From Bretschneidera sinensis (lineage: Eukaryota; Streptophyta; Magnoliopsida; Brassicales; Akaniaceae), in contig CM043703.1 of assembly GCA_023935145.1 (NCBI GenBank), positions 20,323,227-20,387,226 on the forward strand: a stretch of DNA of 64,000 nucleotides. The letters are read 5' to 3'. The position numbers were made by a program, and so were the translations under genes. Under the pieces are notes generated by a model that made no database searches, was not told the DNA's origin, and saw only the letters and a list, made by a program, of their open reading frames with translations. Of this stretch, positions 23,197 to 34,501 are shown one piece after another (position 1 is the first letter of the stretch; the number at the start of each line of letters is the position of its first letter).

Positions 23197-24636
23197 ATGA
23201 CAGCAAATAGCTATTATGAGGGACACTCTTATACTAGGCCTCATTTGTTCAATAGCTCCAACTATAACTATTGGAAAAACAGAATGAAAATCTTTGTCGA
23301 AGGACAAGATTATAATCTGTGGAGAGTCATTGAAGAAGGACCTAGAATTCCATCAAAGGAAACAACTATTGGAGAAATCAATCATACAATGCCTAAACTC
23401 AAAACTGAGTACAATGATAAAGATTGTAGAATGATATATCTCAATAGTAGAGCCACAAGCATTTTACATTGTGCTTTAGATATATCTGAATACAATAAAA
23501 TCTCTGCATGTGTTTCGGCTAAGGAGATATGGGATAAATCGCAAGTTACATATGAAGGAACTAGTGAGGTTAAAAAATCAAAAATCTATATGCTAGTTTC
23601 TGAATATGAATCTTTTAAAATGTCTCATAACGAAATAATTTCTCAAATGCACTCACGTTTCACAACTATTGTAAATGGTTTGAAGCTTCTTGGTAGGAAT
23701 ATTGATGAGTTTGAACTAACAAGAAAAATCTTGAGATCTTTGCCACCCACTTGGAAAGCAAAGAAGACAGCCATCACAGAGGCCAAAGATCTCGAAAAAC
23801 TTGATGTCGAGACACTTCTTGGGTCATTATTGACATATGAAATGAAAAAAATGAATCCCATTGTCAATGATGATGAGAAGAAGAAAAAGGTGATAGCTCT
23901 CAAAGCCTCTACAAGTAACAAAAAAGGGGAATTAGAAGAAGAGGTAGAGAGCAGTGAAGAAAATGGTGAAATGACCTTAATCACCAAACGGTTTCATAGG
24001 TTCTTGAGGAAAAGCAAGAAACCTTACACAAAGGATCCCACCTCTAAGAGGGAACCACTTATGTGTTATGGCTGCAAGAAGCCCGATCACATCAGGGCTG
24101 ACTGTATGGTTTCAAACAAACCATGCAAGAGCTTCAAGAAGAAAGCCATGATAGCAACCACTTGGAGTGATGACAAAGAAGAAGAGTCATCGGACAAAGA
24201 AATCGGATACGAGGAAATTGCCAACCTATGTCTCATGGCAATCGACGATGAAAATGAGGTATCATCTTCTCCTTCTTCTAAGAATAATATTGTGAGTAAT
24301 AGTGAAGAACTGCTAGAAGTAATAAATGAAATGCATGATGAATTGAAGAAATTCGATTCTAGGAACTCAACTCTTAAGAAAGAGGTATCATCTCTTTCTA
24401 AAGAAATGATAAGCCTTAGAGAAGAAAAAGATAAACTATCTTCATTGCTTTATAATGCTTCTCAAGATTTCCAAAAAGATGAAAATGAAATCTTAAAGAA
24501 TAAGATATTAGAATTGAATGGCACTGTATCAAGACTCATGCTTGGAAAAGAAAAGCTTAATGAAGTGTTTTCTTGCCAAAGGCTAAGTGGAGGAAAATCC
24601 GGGTTAGGATACTCTCCATCAGGCAAGCAAAAATAA
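23197..24636 (+). CDS. gag: Gag protein of the Sirevirus-like element
   Basis: An intact ORF of 479 residues. It would form the nucleocapsid particle in which the element is reverse transcribed. The N-terminus (LFNSSNYNYWKNRMKIFVEG) is the usual start of copia gag, followed by the UBN2-like region. The CCHC zinc knuckle CYGCKKPDHIRADC is at residues 290-303, and a charged coiled coil covers about 365-440. The start fits: it lies 40 bp after the primer site. The stop is TAA, and reading continues in the same frame to 24910 with linker-type sequence that resumes beyond the Athila insertion. So gag and pol were in one frame with a stop between. This is the only long undamaged ORF of the element. 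Confidence 0.85.
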   Translation: MTANSYYEGHSYTRPHLFNSSNYNYWKNRMKIFVEGQDYNLWRVIEEGPRIPSKETTIGEINHTMPKLKTEYNDKDCRMIYLNSRATSILHCALDISEYNKISACVSAKEIWDKSQVTYEGTSEVKKSKIYMLVSEYESFKMSHNEIISQMHSRFTTIVNGLKLLGRNIDEFELTRKILRSLPPTWKAKKTAITEAKDLEKLDVETLLGSLLTYEMKKMNPIVNDDEKKKKVIALKASTSNKKGELEEEVESSEENGEMTLITKRFHRFLRKSKKPYTKDPTSKREPLMCYGCKKPDHIRADCMVSNKPCKSFKKKAMIATTWSDDKEEESSDKEIGYEEIANLCLMAIDDENEVSSSPSSKNNIVSNSEELLEVINEMHDELKKFDSRNSTLKKEVSSLSKEMISLREEKDKLSSLLYNASQDFQKDENEILKNKILELNGTVSRLMLGKEKLNEVFSCQRLSGGKSGLGYSPSGKQK

Positions 24637-24915
24637 AAAAAGAGCTTATTCATGAAAGTCTCTTGTGTGAATGAAGCCTCTACTTCTAAGACCACTAGCA
24701 AGATCAAAAACATTCCCTCAATGAATGTTAGTAGGTCTAGAAGTACTAATTCTAATGAATATACAAGAATGAAGCATCCTAGAAATACTTATGCTTATAT
24801 GTATGCTCATTCAAGAAATGCTTATATATATTCTAGAAATAAACATTATGTGCATTCTAGGAATAATATGTATAATCAAAACTTGCACACTGCACATGCA
24901 CATCCTAGGAATTAC

Positions 24916-26058
24916 TGTTGTGAGTTTTAAATTACTCGCAAGCGCACGAGTCGTTTGCAGTATAGCGTTGTGCAAGTGCGAGGTCGAATCCACAGGGAAT
25001 TGCGTTGTGAAAGTATATTTTCAATCTAAACTAACTCTATCTTAACCTAGTTCCGAATTTCAGATGATAATTTGCAAAAGAAATTAAAATTAAACTAAAT
25101 TGATTTTTAAAAACTAATAATTAAAACACTAAGGTTTCCAAATCCACCCCACCGAAGTTAAGCATATATGTTCTAAAAATATAGCCTATCAAAACATTCC
25201 ATGAATCCAAATATAAGACAAAAAACAAAGAATATCCCAACTAAACCAAAAGCATCCAATGTATCCGCTCTCAACAAATCACAAAGAAAATCCAATTTAA
25301 TCGAAAAGCATTCAATGTATCCGTCAGATGAAACACAAGGAATATCCAACAGACAATTTAAACTCAATCAATTATAAGATTAACTCAAATAATTGACAGA
25401 ACATTTATACTAAAAATTGTCAGATTTGTACAAGCAAATCTGAACTACTATGCCAAACAACAGCGGGGCTTCATCTTCAACCTTAGCTGAAGAGTCTAGC
25501 CACTCATAACTATGAAACTACAATTCATAATAAAAGTGCTAAACATTTTAACTTTTTGCTCTTTGACCTTTGTCTACTAAAACTGCCATAACTTTCTCTA
25601 GAAAAATCATTTTATTGATTCGTAAAATTCCCCAGAAAATAGACATCGGGATCTTTCCAAGAATATATGGCTCATCTCGTGGTTCTTCCTGAATCAATAC
25701 AGTTAAATCCTCAAAAATGGCTGATCTGTCACGCTGAAATCATGCACAGCCTGACCTTTGTCTACTAAAACTACCATAACTTTCTCTAGAAAAATCATTT
25801 TATTGATCCGTAAAATTCTCCAGAAAATAGACATCCGGATCTTTCCAAGAATATATGGCTCATCTTCTGGTTCTTCCTAAATCAATACAGTTTAATCCTC
25901 AAAAATGGCTGATCTGCACGAGCAATTCTGGCAATTTAGTGAAACTTCTTTCCAAGCTTGTAAACCTATAAAACAAAGAAAACAACTCAAAGTAACAAAT
26001 TCCTAAGCTAACAAATGTAAATTAAAGGGCCAAAATATGCAATATTTGGCACTCATCA
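24916..26058 (-). repeat. 3' LTR of the Athila derivative
   Basis: 1143 bp, TGTTGTGAG...CACTCATCA. It lacks about 250 bp that the other LTR has (about 29662-29915), including a TATA-like box. A segment of about 170-200 bp is tandemly duplicated inside (cataactttctctagaaaaa occurs at about 25589 and 25780). Confidence 0.9.
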
Positions 26059-26074
26059 AATACCCCCAAACTTA
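26059..26074 (-). other. Polypurine tract of the Athila derivative
   Basis: The plus strand reads tacccccaaactta against the LTR end, so the minus strand has taagtttgggggta before the 3' LTR. Two more copies of the same tract lie at 27065-27077 and 27168-27179. Confidence 0.75.
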
Positions 26075-27349
26075 CAATTTGCTAGTCCCTTAGCAAAACA
26101 AAATAATAATAAAAAAAACCTAAATGAAAAACAAAGAACATAAAGATAAGTTCATCACTCATGGTATCAAAAAATTTAAGGAGCACACATCACCATGATA
26201 TTCATTCATGAGCAAGCTTAAAAAAATAAACTCATCTTCGCAATGAATAGAAAAGTTAAAATCTAATTACTTACAAAAGGCAGGTTAAGGCATCACAAGT
26301 CTGACACTATGTAAAGTGAATTAGCATATAGAAATGAAGCTTCCAAGTGAATCCAATGTGTAAGGTCTCCATGTCTCAAGATTCACCAAATTTCCCATCA
26401 GAATGAACAAAAATGACATAGTTTTTATCTTTTTTTTTTTTATATAAAAAGTTCTGCTATGTTTAATTCCCTTAAGCTTTTTAATTGACCCATGTAGCTA
26501 GTGTTGAGTCAATGACTCCCAAACCAGATGGTTTTAGGGCATTAGGTGTAAAGACACCCCTAAGGACTTACTAACTCGAGTAAAAAATGCTACGAAATTA
26601 AACCAGTCTTAATACTACCAAACAAAATTTCACTTTTTGACGTGAACACTCACTGCTTACTGAGGCAAGAGGTCCAGTTACTCAGCGGAAAGTTTATTGA
26701 TAATGATTTTTTTATTTTTTTATTATGCTTTTCTATGCCCAAGAGTTCATCCAACAATTCATCCAGTTTCAGTTAAGATAAGGAAAAATACACATTAAAA
26801 TCACGTGTCATACCTCACATAATTTGTGCTAATGTGCTCGTGTTAGATTAGATCAAACATGTGAATTCTCAAAATGCCTAAAGTAAGTAATTAAATTTTA
26901 AAAATTTATCACCAGATCATGTGTTCAAAATATTAAGCTCACCAATGACATCACATCACAGAAAATGTTTAGATCAACCAAAATTTCATGATAACATGAG
27001 CATGCATTTATCTCTACGACGAAAAGACAACAAATTAGGACAAAGTGTGTGATGTGTCTCCCATACCCCCAAACTTAAATTACACATTGACCCCAATGTG
27101 TGACTAATATGGAAAGAGCTAACCTGATATATGTAGAACTATCCTGGATTGGTATGGCTCATAGCATACCCCCAAACTTGAACTGAAGTACGCATTGTCC
27201 CTGAAAAATAAAAAAAAAAAACTGGAAAACAAAAAATACTGGAAACAAACATTAATCATAAAAATGCGAAATAATAAATAAACATAAACGATAAGCTGTG
27301 GGGTGCCTCCCATGAGCGCTAAGTTTAACGTCTTCAGCCAGACCCAACA
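26075..27349. other. Non-coding interior of the Athila derivative
   Basis: No protein domain was found on either strand. It contains two extra polypurine-tract-like motifs near 27070 and 27170 and some A- or T-rich runs. It stands where RT to integrase would be in a complete element. Confidence 0.5.
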
Positions 27350-28930
27350 TTAGTAAACAGGCCCAACTAAACGCTCCACCATCTGATCAATAAATGGGAA
27401 TGGAAAATGATCAGGCCTAGTGGCAGCATTCAATTTACGGTAGTCTAGACACTTTCTCCATCTTGACTGCACTCGAGTTGGAACCAACTCGTCGTCTTTA
27501 TTTACTACAATCAATTCAGCATGCCTGGGCACGACTTTAATCAGGCTCACCCCCTTGTTATCAGAGATGAGATAAATGATCCCTGCCTCTAACAGCTTAA
27601 TATCTTCTGCCCTCACAACCTCTTGCATAGCAGGGTTGAGCCTTCTTTGTGGCTCCCTCGATAGCTTGGCATTCTCCTCCATATGTATCGTGTGTATTAC
27701 CAACGAGGGGTTGATTCCTTTGACATCCTCAATAGTCCAGCCTATAGCTTCTTTATACTCTCTTAAGACGTCCAATAATTTCTCCTCTGGAGCATCACCC
27801 AAATCTAAAGCTATAATTATAGGCAAAGAATCTGCTGGACCTAGGAACTTATACTTAAGATTGTCCGATAAAGGCTTAAGTTCCTTCTTGGGGGGTTTAG
27901 GTGTTGTGGTTTCCTCCGTCTCACTGATATTTTGAGGAGCAGATTCCAAAGTAGCATTTGCTTGCTCAAACAACTTATCTAAATCCAAATCGTCTTCAAA
28001 TTGAGCAAAGCATGCCTCCAAAATGTCCTCAGACTTTTCTTCTTTCTTGGGCGCTTGTAGTCTCTCAGGGTAAGGCACTTTAGGTAAAAACGACCTAGAG
28101 AGATCATTAATAATAGGTGTGGCTGTAGATGGATCAGCATCTCTCTTCTCATTGTTGCCACTTTCTTGCCCTTGGTGCATAGCAGGGTTCTCTTCCACTT
28201 GGTTGTGCACTTGTCTCCCATACCTCAATGGGACAATTGATTGCACTTGTTCCTGCCAATGCATAGGAGTTAATAAATTTCCCACCGCAAACTGTTCCTT
28301 TGGGTTAGGATCAGTTTGACTGAGGAACGTTCCTTCCTCTCCTTCACCCACGTAACTTGCGATTTGATCAATTTGACTCTCTAGTGTGACAATCGCTTGG
28401 GTGTTTTCTATTGTTGCACTCATCACTTCACTCATAGATTGGCTAGTCGTTTTCATGAAATCATTGAGAGCGTCCTCCAACGACTGTGAAACAGACACTG
28501 GCGCTTGAATGGAAGCTTGGTAAGCGGGTGATGGTGCTGGATAAGCTGAGTGACCATAACTTGGAATTGGTGGAGGAAATTCGGGAGGGTATTAATTGTG
28601 AGCATGATAAGGGTCTCCTCCCTGATTCCTCAGTTGGTTCTGCGTCCATGAAACATTAGAGTGGTCCCACCACCCTGGATTGTATGTTTCAGAGTAAGAT
28701 CCATTTGGTTGCCAACAACACTCATTGAAAGCATTCATTTGTTCCATGGGATACTCGGCAAAAACCGGCATTGATGGACAATTCTGTGCTAAATGCAGAG
28801 GACTAGCACAGATGGAACAGCTATCAACATTGAATGTGTTGGCAGCATTGAGGGACGAGCCGGTCATTTTAATGAAATCCTTGAGGGCGTCCTCTAAAGA
28901 CTGTGAAACTGGCGCTAGATTCATCCACAT
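27350..28930 (-). pseudogene. Remnant gag-pol of the Athila derivative
   Basis: One minus-strand frame from 28930 to 27350 with a single TAA at about 28592. The first part has the CCHC knuckle CSICASPLHLAQNC, which belongs to a gag C-terminus. A segment like SQSLEDALKDFIK appears twice (about 28905 and 28490), a small internal duplication. The last third has Athila-type pol sequence: IGWTIEDVKGI, REPQRRLNPAMQEVV, then CLDYRKLNAATRPDHFPFPF and IDQMVERLVG from the start of RT. It then stops short of the catalytic YVDD. The N-terminal half of gag is missing. It cannot give an active polymerase. Confidence 0.8.
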
Positions 28931-29003
28931 TTTTTTTTAAATTGATAACTAACTAGTAGAAATAAAATCAATCCAGATAAAAAAATTTCACAAATCAAAC
29001 AAC

Positions 29004-29024
29004 TCCCCGGCAACTGCACCAAAA
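29004..29024 (-). other. Primer-binding site of the Athila derivative
   Basis: The plus strand reads tccccggcaactgcaccaaa, the complement of a TTTGGTGCAGTTGCCGGGGA-type site. It stands immediately before the right LTR and closely resembles the site at 363-384. Confidence 0.75.
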
Positions 29025-29027
29025 ACT

Positions 29028-30420
29028 TGTTGCGAGTTTTAAATTACTCGCAAGCGCACGAGTCGTTTGCAGTATAGCATTGTGCAAGTGCGAGGTCGAA
29101 TCCACAGGGAATTGCGTTGTGAAAGTATATTTTCAATCTAAACTAACTCTATCTTAACCTAGTTCCGAATTTCAAATGATAATTTGCAAAAGAAATTAAA
29201 ATTAAACTAAATTGATTTTTAAAAACTAATAATTAAAACACTAAGGTTTCCAAATCCACCCCACCGAAGTTAAGCATATATGTTCTAAAAATATAGCCTA
29301 TCAAAACATTCCATGAATCCAACTATAAGACAAAAAACAAAGAATATCCCAACTAAACCAAAAGCATCCAATGTATCCGCTCTCAACAAATCACAAAGGA
29401 AATCCAATTTAATCGAAAAGCATTCAATGTATCCGTCAGATGAAACACAAGGAATAACCAACAGGCAATTTAAACTCAATCAATTATAAGATTAACTCAA
29501 ATAATTGACATAACATTTATACTAAAAATTGTCAGATTTGTACAAGCAAATCTGAACTACTACGCCAAACAACGGCAGGGCTTCATCTTCAACCTTAGCT
29601 GAAGAGTCTAGCCACTCATAACTATGAAACTACAATTCATAATAAAAGTGCTAAACATTTAAACTAAAACAAATAAATGTAAAGAAATAAATAAATAACT
29701 TTACATGGGAGAAATTCCACTCGCTGACGGGCGGCGCTTCCCCTCGTGGTGACAAAGCCTTCGAGATCCACCAGAATGCTAGCGGACGTCCACCGACAAA
29801 CACCAAAGTGGCTCAGGAATTGTACATTAAAGATGAAGTGAAGAAGGGCTTATATAGGGAAATATCACAAGTGCAATATGCTTCCAATCCGATGTGGGAT
29901 ACTACAGATTCCAGTTTTTGCTCTTTGACCTTTGTCTACTAAAGCTGCCATAACTTTCTCTAGAAAAATCATTTTATTGATCCGTAAAATTTCCCAAAAA
30001 ATAGACATCGGGATCTTTCCAAGAATATATGGTTCATCTCGTGGTTCTTCCTGAATCAGTACAGTTAAATCCTCAAAAATGGCTGATCTGTCACGCTGAA
30101 ATCATGCACAGCCTAACCTTTGTCTACTAAAACTACCATAACTTTCTCTAGAAAAATCATTTTATTGATCCGTAAAATTCCCCAGAAAATAGACATCCGG
30201 ATCTTTTCAAGAATATATGGCTCATCTTCTGGTTCTTCCTAAATCAATACAGTTTAATCCTAAAAAATGGCTGATCTGCACGAGCAATTCTGGCAATTTA
30301 GTGAAACTTCTTTCCAAGCTTGTAAACCTATAAAACAACGAAAACAACTCAAAGTAACAAATTCCTAAGCTAACAAATGTAAATTAAAGGGCCAAAATAT
30401 GCAATATTTGGCACTCATCA
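29028..30420 (-). repeat. 5' LTR of the Athila derivative
   Basis: 1393 bp, TGTTGCGAG...CACTCATCA, nearly identical to the left LTR apart from the extra segment at about 29662-29915. That segment has ccctatataag on the minus strand near 29848-29858, a likely promoter TATA box. Confidence 0.9.
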
Positions 30421-33400
30421 ATTACCATCATGGTAATCCTAGAAATAATATGCATATTCATAATAATGCAAGCATGTATCCTAGGAACTCCTATCCCAAG
30501 AATTATAGGCATGCACAACTAAGAAATCCTAGAAATTTCAATAATTATTATCCTAGGATTGTGCATCATCAACATGTCTATAGATCACCATATACTGTTA
30601 AGAAAGTATGGGTCCTAAAAGGAACCATGTTTTCTAGGACTAACCCCAAAGGACCCAAGAAATTTTGGGTACCTAAAAGTGCGATCGTATATCCTTGTGT
30701 GATATAGATATGTCTCCACACCAAGGAGAAAGGTAACTGTTGATACCTTGATAGTGGATACTCAAAGCACATGACCGGTGATAAAAGTGTATTCAATGAG
30801 CTAACTCTAAGAGATGGTGGATTTGTCACCATTGGAGACAACACAAAAATAAAGATCATCGGGCATGGAAAAGTTGGTAATGATTTCTCAACCATAGATA
30901 ATGTATTGCTAGTGCAAGGCCTTAAGCCAAATTTACTAAGTATTAGTCAACTTTGTGACAAAGGCAACAAAGTTATATTTTAGACCTCTCATTATCTAGT
31001 TATAGACATCAAGAGCAACAAGATCAAATTTGTTGGCCATAGACATGAAAATGTCTATACAGTTGATTTGAAATCCTTGCATTCTGAAAATGAAAAATGT
31101 TTTTTTGCATTTAGTGAAAATCCATGGCTATGGCATAGAAGGCTTGGTCATGTGAACATGAACTTTCTAAAAATCATTTCAAGAAAAGATTTAGTTATTG
31201 GACTTCCAAAAATCAATTTTGAAAAAGACAAAGTTTGTGGTGCTTGTCAAATGGGAAAACAAACTAGGATTTCTTTTAAATCAAAGAATATAGTATCAAC
31301 TACTAGACTTATTTGGTCCAATAAGTACCATTAGTCTAGGTGGCCATCAATATGCTCTTGTTATTGTTGATGACTATTCAAGATATACCATTGTTATTTT
31401 TATTTTTTACAAGGATGAAGCTTTCAAAGGATTTGAAAACTTTTGCAAAAAGGTTTAAAAGGAAAAAGGAATTTGCATTTCAAGCATTAGAAGTGATCAT
31501 GGAAAAGAATTTGAAAACCAAAGTTTCTCAAGATTTTGTATGAAAATGGAATTGATCATAACTTTTCAGCTCCTAGAACTCCTCAACAAAATGGAGTTGT
31601 TGAGAGGAAAAATAGAGTTCTAGAAGAATTTTCAAGAACAATGCTTTGTGAAAATAGTTTACCAAAATACTTCTGGGCTGAAGCCGTGAACACCTCTTGC
31701 TATATCTTAAATAGAATTTTAATTAGGCCTATGCTTGATAAAACTCCATATGAACTATGGAAAGGTAGAGAGCCTAATATCTCCTATTTTCGTACATTTG
31801 GTTGCAGATGCTTCATCCTAAATAACAATAAAACTAACTTGGGTAAATTTAACTCTAAGACCGATGAAGGGATATTTTTAGGATATTCAACATCTAGTAA
31901 GGCTTATAGAGTTTTCAATAAGAGAACTCTAGTGGTAGAAGAATCTGTACATGTAACTCTTGATGAGTCTAACCCAATTAGTAGTAGAGAAGTTTCCTTT
32001 AATGATGATGCATATTTTTTTCCAAGAACGGAAACTCCTACTCTCATTGTTGACCCAAAGGAGAGTCCACCTCAAGCAAATGAAGAGATGGAAACTCACA
32101 ATTTGGACTAACCATCTACAAGCCAATAAGATGACAGTCTTCCCAAATATTGGAGGTATGTAAACTATCACCCGATTGATCAAGTGATTAGTGATCCTTC
32201 ACAAGGGGTAAGAACTCGTTCCTTTATTAGAAATATTTGCAATTATGTAGCTTATTTGTCTCAAGTAGAACCTAAGACATTTATAGAAGCTGAAAAGGAT
32301 AATGATTGGATAATTTCCATGCAAGAAGAAATAAATCAATTTGAGAGAAACAATATTTAAAATCTAGTTCCAAGACCTAAGAATCATTCAATAATTGGAA
32401 CTAAATAGGTATATATAAATAAGATGGATGAAAATGGAATAGTAACTAGAAACAAGGCTAGACTAGTTGCTAAGGGATATAATCAAGAAAAAGGAATAGA
32501 CTTTAATGAGACCTATGCTCCCGTAGCTAGATTAGAAGCTATTCGAATGTTATTAGCCTTTGTATACTTTAATAAGTTCAAGTTATTTCAAATGGATGTA
32601 AAATGTGCCTTTTTAAATGGTTTTATAGAAAAAGAGGTTTATGTTGAGCAACCTCTTTGATTTGAAAATCCTAGTCTTCCAAATCATGTCTACAAGCTTT
32701 CTAAGGCTCTATATGGGTTGAAGCAAGCTCCAAGGGCATGGTATGAAAGGCTAAGCAAATTTTTGATTAACAATGATTTTGTATGAGGTAGAATAGACAC
32801 AACTATCTTCACAAAAACTCACAAAAATGACACTTTGATAGTCCAAATATATGTTGATGATATTATATTTGGTGCTACTAATGAATCTATGTGTCAAGAG
32901 TTTGCAAAGTGCATGCAAGGTAAATTTGAAATGAGCATGATGGGAGAGCTTACCTACTTCCTTAGACTTCAAATCAAACAACTAAAAGGAGGCATCTTCA
33001 TCAATAAATCAAAGTACACTAAGGACCTACTAAAGAGGTTCGGGATGGAAAGCTCAAAGCCACTTGGAACTCCTATGAACACAACTACAAAACTTGATCT
33101 TAATGAAGGAGGTAAATCTATAGATACTAAATATTATAGAAGCATGATAGGTGCTCTACTTTATTTAACTGCAAGTAGACCTGATATAATGTTCAGTGTA
33201 TGCATGTGTGTTAGATTTTAGTCTAATCTTAAGGAATCACATGTAGTTGCAGTAAAAAGAATCCTTAGATATCAACAAGGAACCCAAACTATAGGATTAT
33301 GGTACTCTAGAGATTCATCTTTTGAGCTTGTAGGATATTCAGATGCTGATTTTGCTGGATGTAGGTTAGATAGAAAAAGCACAAGTGGGGTGCAATGTTA

Positions 33401-33926
33401 ACCTATTGGTTTTCCAAGAAACAAAATTTCGTTGCACTATCAACCGCTGAAGCGGAATATGTAGCAACTGGAAGTTGTTGTGCCTAAGTGTTATGGATGA
33501 AACAACAACTAGAAGACTATAGCATGAACCTAAAAGGCATTCCGATATTTTGTGATAATACAAGTGCTATCAACCTCACCAAGAACCCTATTCAGCACTC
33601 TAGAACCAAATACATAGAAATTAGACATCATTTCTTAAGAGACCATGCTAAAAAATGTGATATAAGACTAGAATTCATACCTTCAGAAGATCAAATAGTT
33701 GACATTCTTACAAAACCTCTAAGTGAAGCTAGTTTTTGTAAGATTAGAATATTAATGGGATTGCTGGATTATGATAAACTGAATGTCTGATTACTTCATC
33801 ATTCATCATTTGCATATTTGACATTTAGTGAAACAGTATTAATTCTTGTTTAAATATCTCCCTTACTCAAAGATGTCATAGATAAACAAATTTCGTGCTA
33901 CGATTCAAGACTGAAAATTTTCTTAA

Positions 33927-34274
33927 GGGTCCAATCGACTAGTAAATTTGTTCCAATCGACTGGTAAGTCACTGCCTAGTCTTCCAGTCAACTGGTAAGT
34001 TTTATCCAGTTGATTGGTAAGTCTCTGCCAATTCTTCCAGTTGACTGGTAAGTCTTATCCAGTCGACTGGTACATCAAGACCTTGTTTGGAGCCAATTTT
34101 TTTGAAATTCAATTATCATCCAGTTGACTGGTAAAAACAACCAAGTCGACTGGTATCTTACTGCCCAATTACCCAGTCGCCAGGTACACTGACCCAGTCG
34201 ACTGGTATGAAAAATGTTGATCTTTTCAAAGGGACCCAGTCGGCTGGTATCCTTACCCAGTCGACTGGTATCAC
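33927..34274. repeat. Second palindrome array, between pol and the third ORF
   Basis: About twelve copies of the CCAGTCGACTGGT palindrome and variants (ccagttgactgg, cagtcaactgg, cagtcggctgg). It is the same motif as in the LTRs but with different spacing. The array ends about 6 bp before a TATA box at 34279. Confidence 0.9.
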
Positions 34275-34278
34275 GATT

Positions 34279-34288
34279 CTATATATAG
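34279..34288 (+). promoter_or_regulatory. Possible internal promoter TATA box for the third ORF
   Basis: ctatatatag directly follows the palindrome array and stands 222 bp before the ATG at 34502, with a T-rich leader between. The arrangement copies the LTR promoter (palindromes, TATA, leader). Promoter activity is inferred. Confidence 0.4.
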
Positions 34289-34501
34289 ACTGTTCATTTT
34301 TCTTTTCAGATTTTTACGCCTTTTTCGAAAAATCTAGCTTTCTCTCTCTAGAAAATTTTACAATTTTAATCCAAAAACCATCCAAACTACACCCAAACAC
34401 ATCGATCTAATTATCCAAAATATTATTTTCAACTTTCTACGGTTGAAATCTCATACTTTTACCAAAAACTATTTTTCCCAAAAACCCATTTTTTCCCAAA
34501 A

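Larger units (their letters stand above)
24916..30420 (-). mobile_element. Internally deleted Athila-type element nested in the copia element
   Basis: Two LTRs flank about 3 kb. Target duplication attac is present at 24911-24915 and 30421-30425. The primer site by the right LTR and the polypurine tract by the left LTR set the minus direction. Inside, only a C-terminal gag part, a linker and the start of RT remain. Most of gag, RT, RNase H, integrase and any env are absent, so the copy needed help in trans to move. Confidence 0.88.
24637..33790 (+). pseudogene. pol: Copia pol: protease, integrase, RT, RNase H (split and broken)
   Basis: The region is split by the Athila derivative at 24916-30420; the coding parts are 24637-24910 and 30426-33790. 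The protease motif (D-S-G, then KHMTGD) is near 30755. Integrase starts with the H-H-C-C region at about 31130-31250, then IVDDYSR and SDHGKEFEN, with a frameshifted stretch between about 31330 and 31540. RT spans about 32424-33221 with YVDDIIFG at about 32845. RNase H has ALSTAEAEY near 33435 and ends at 33790, after a frameshift at about 33400. Stops interrupt several places (for example 30980, 32660, 32784, 33219). It is inactive. The domain order proves the Ty1/copia class. Confidence 0.88.
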
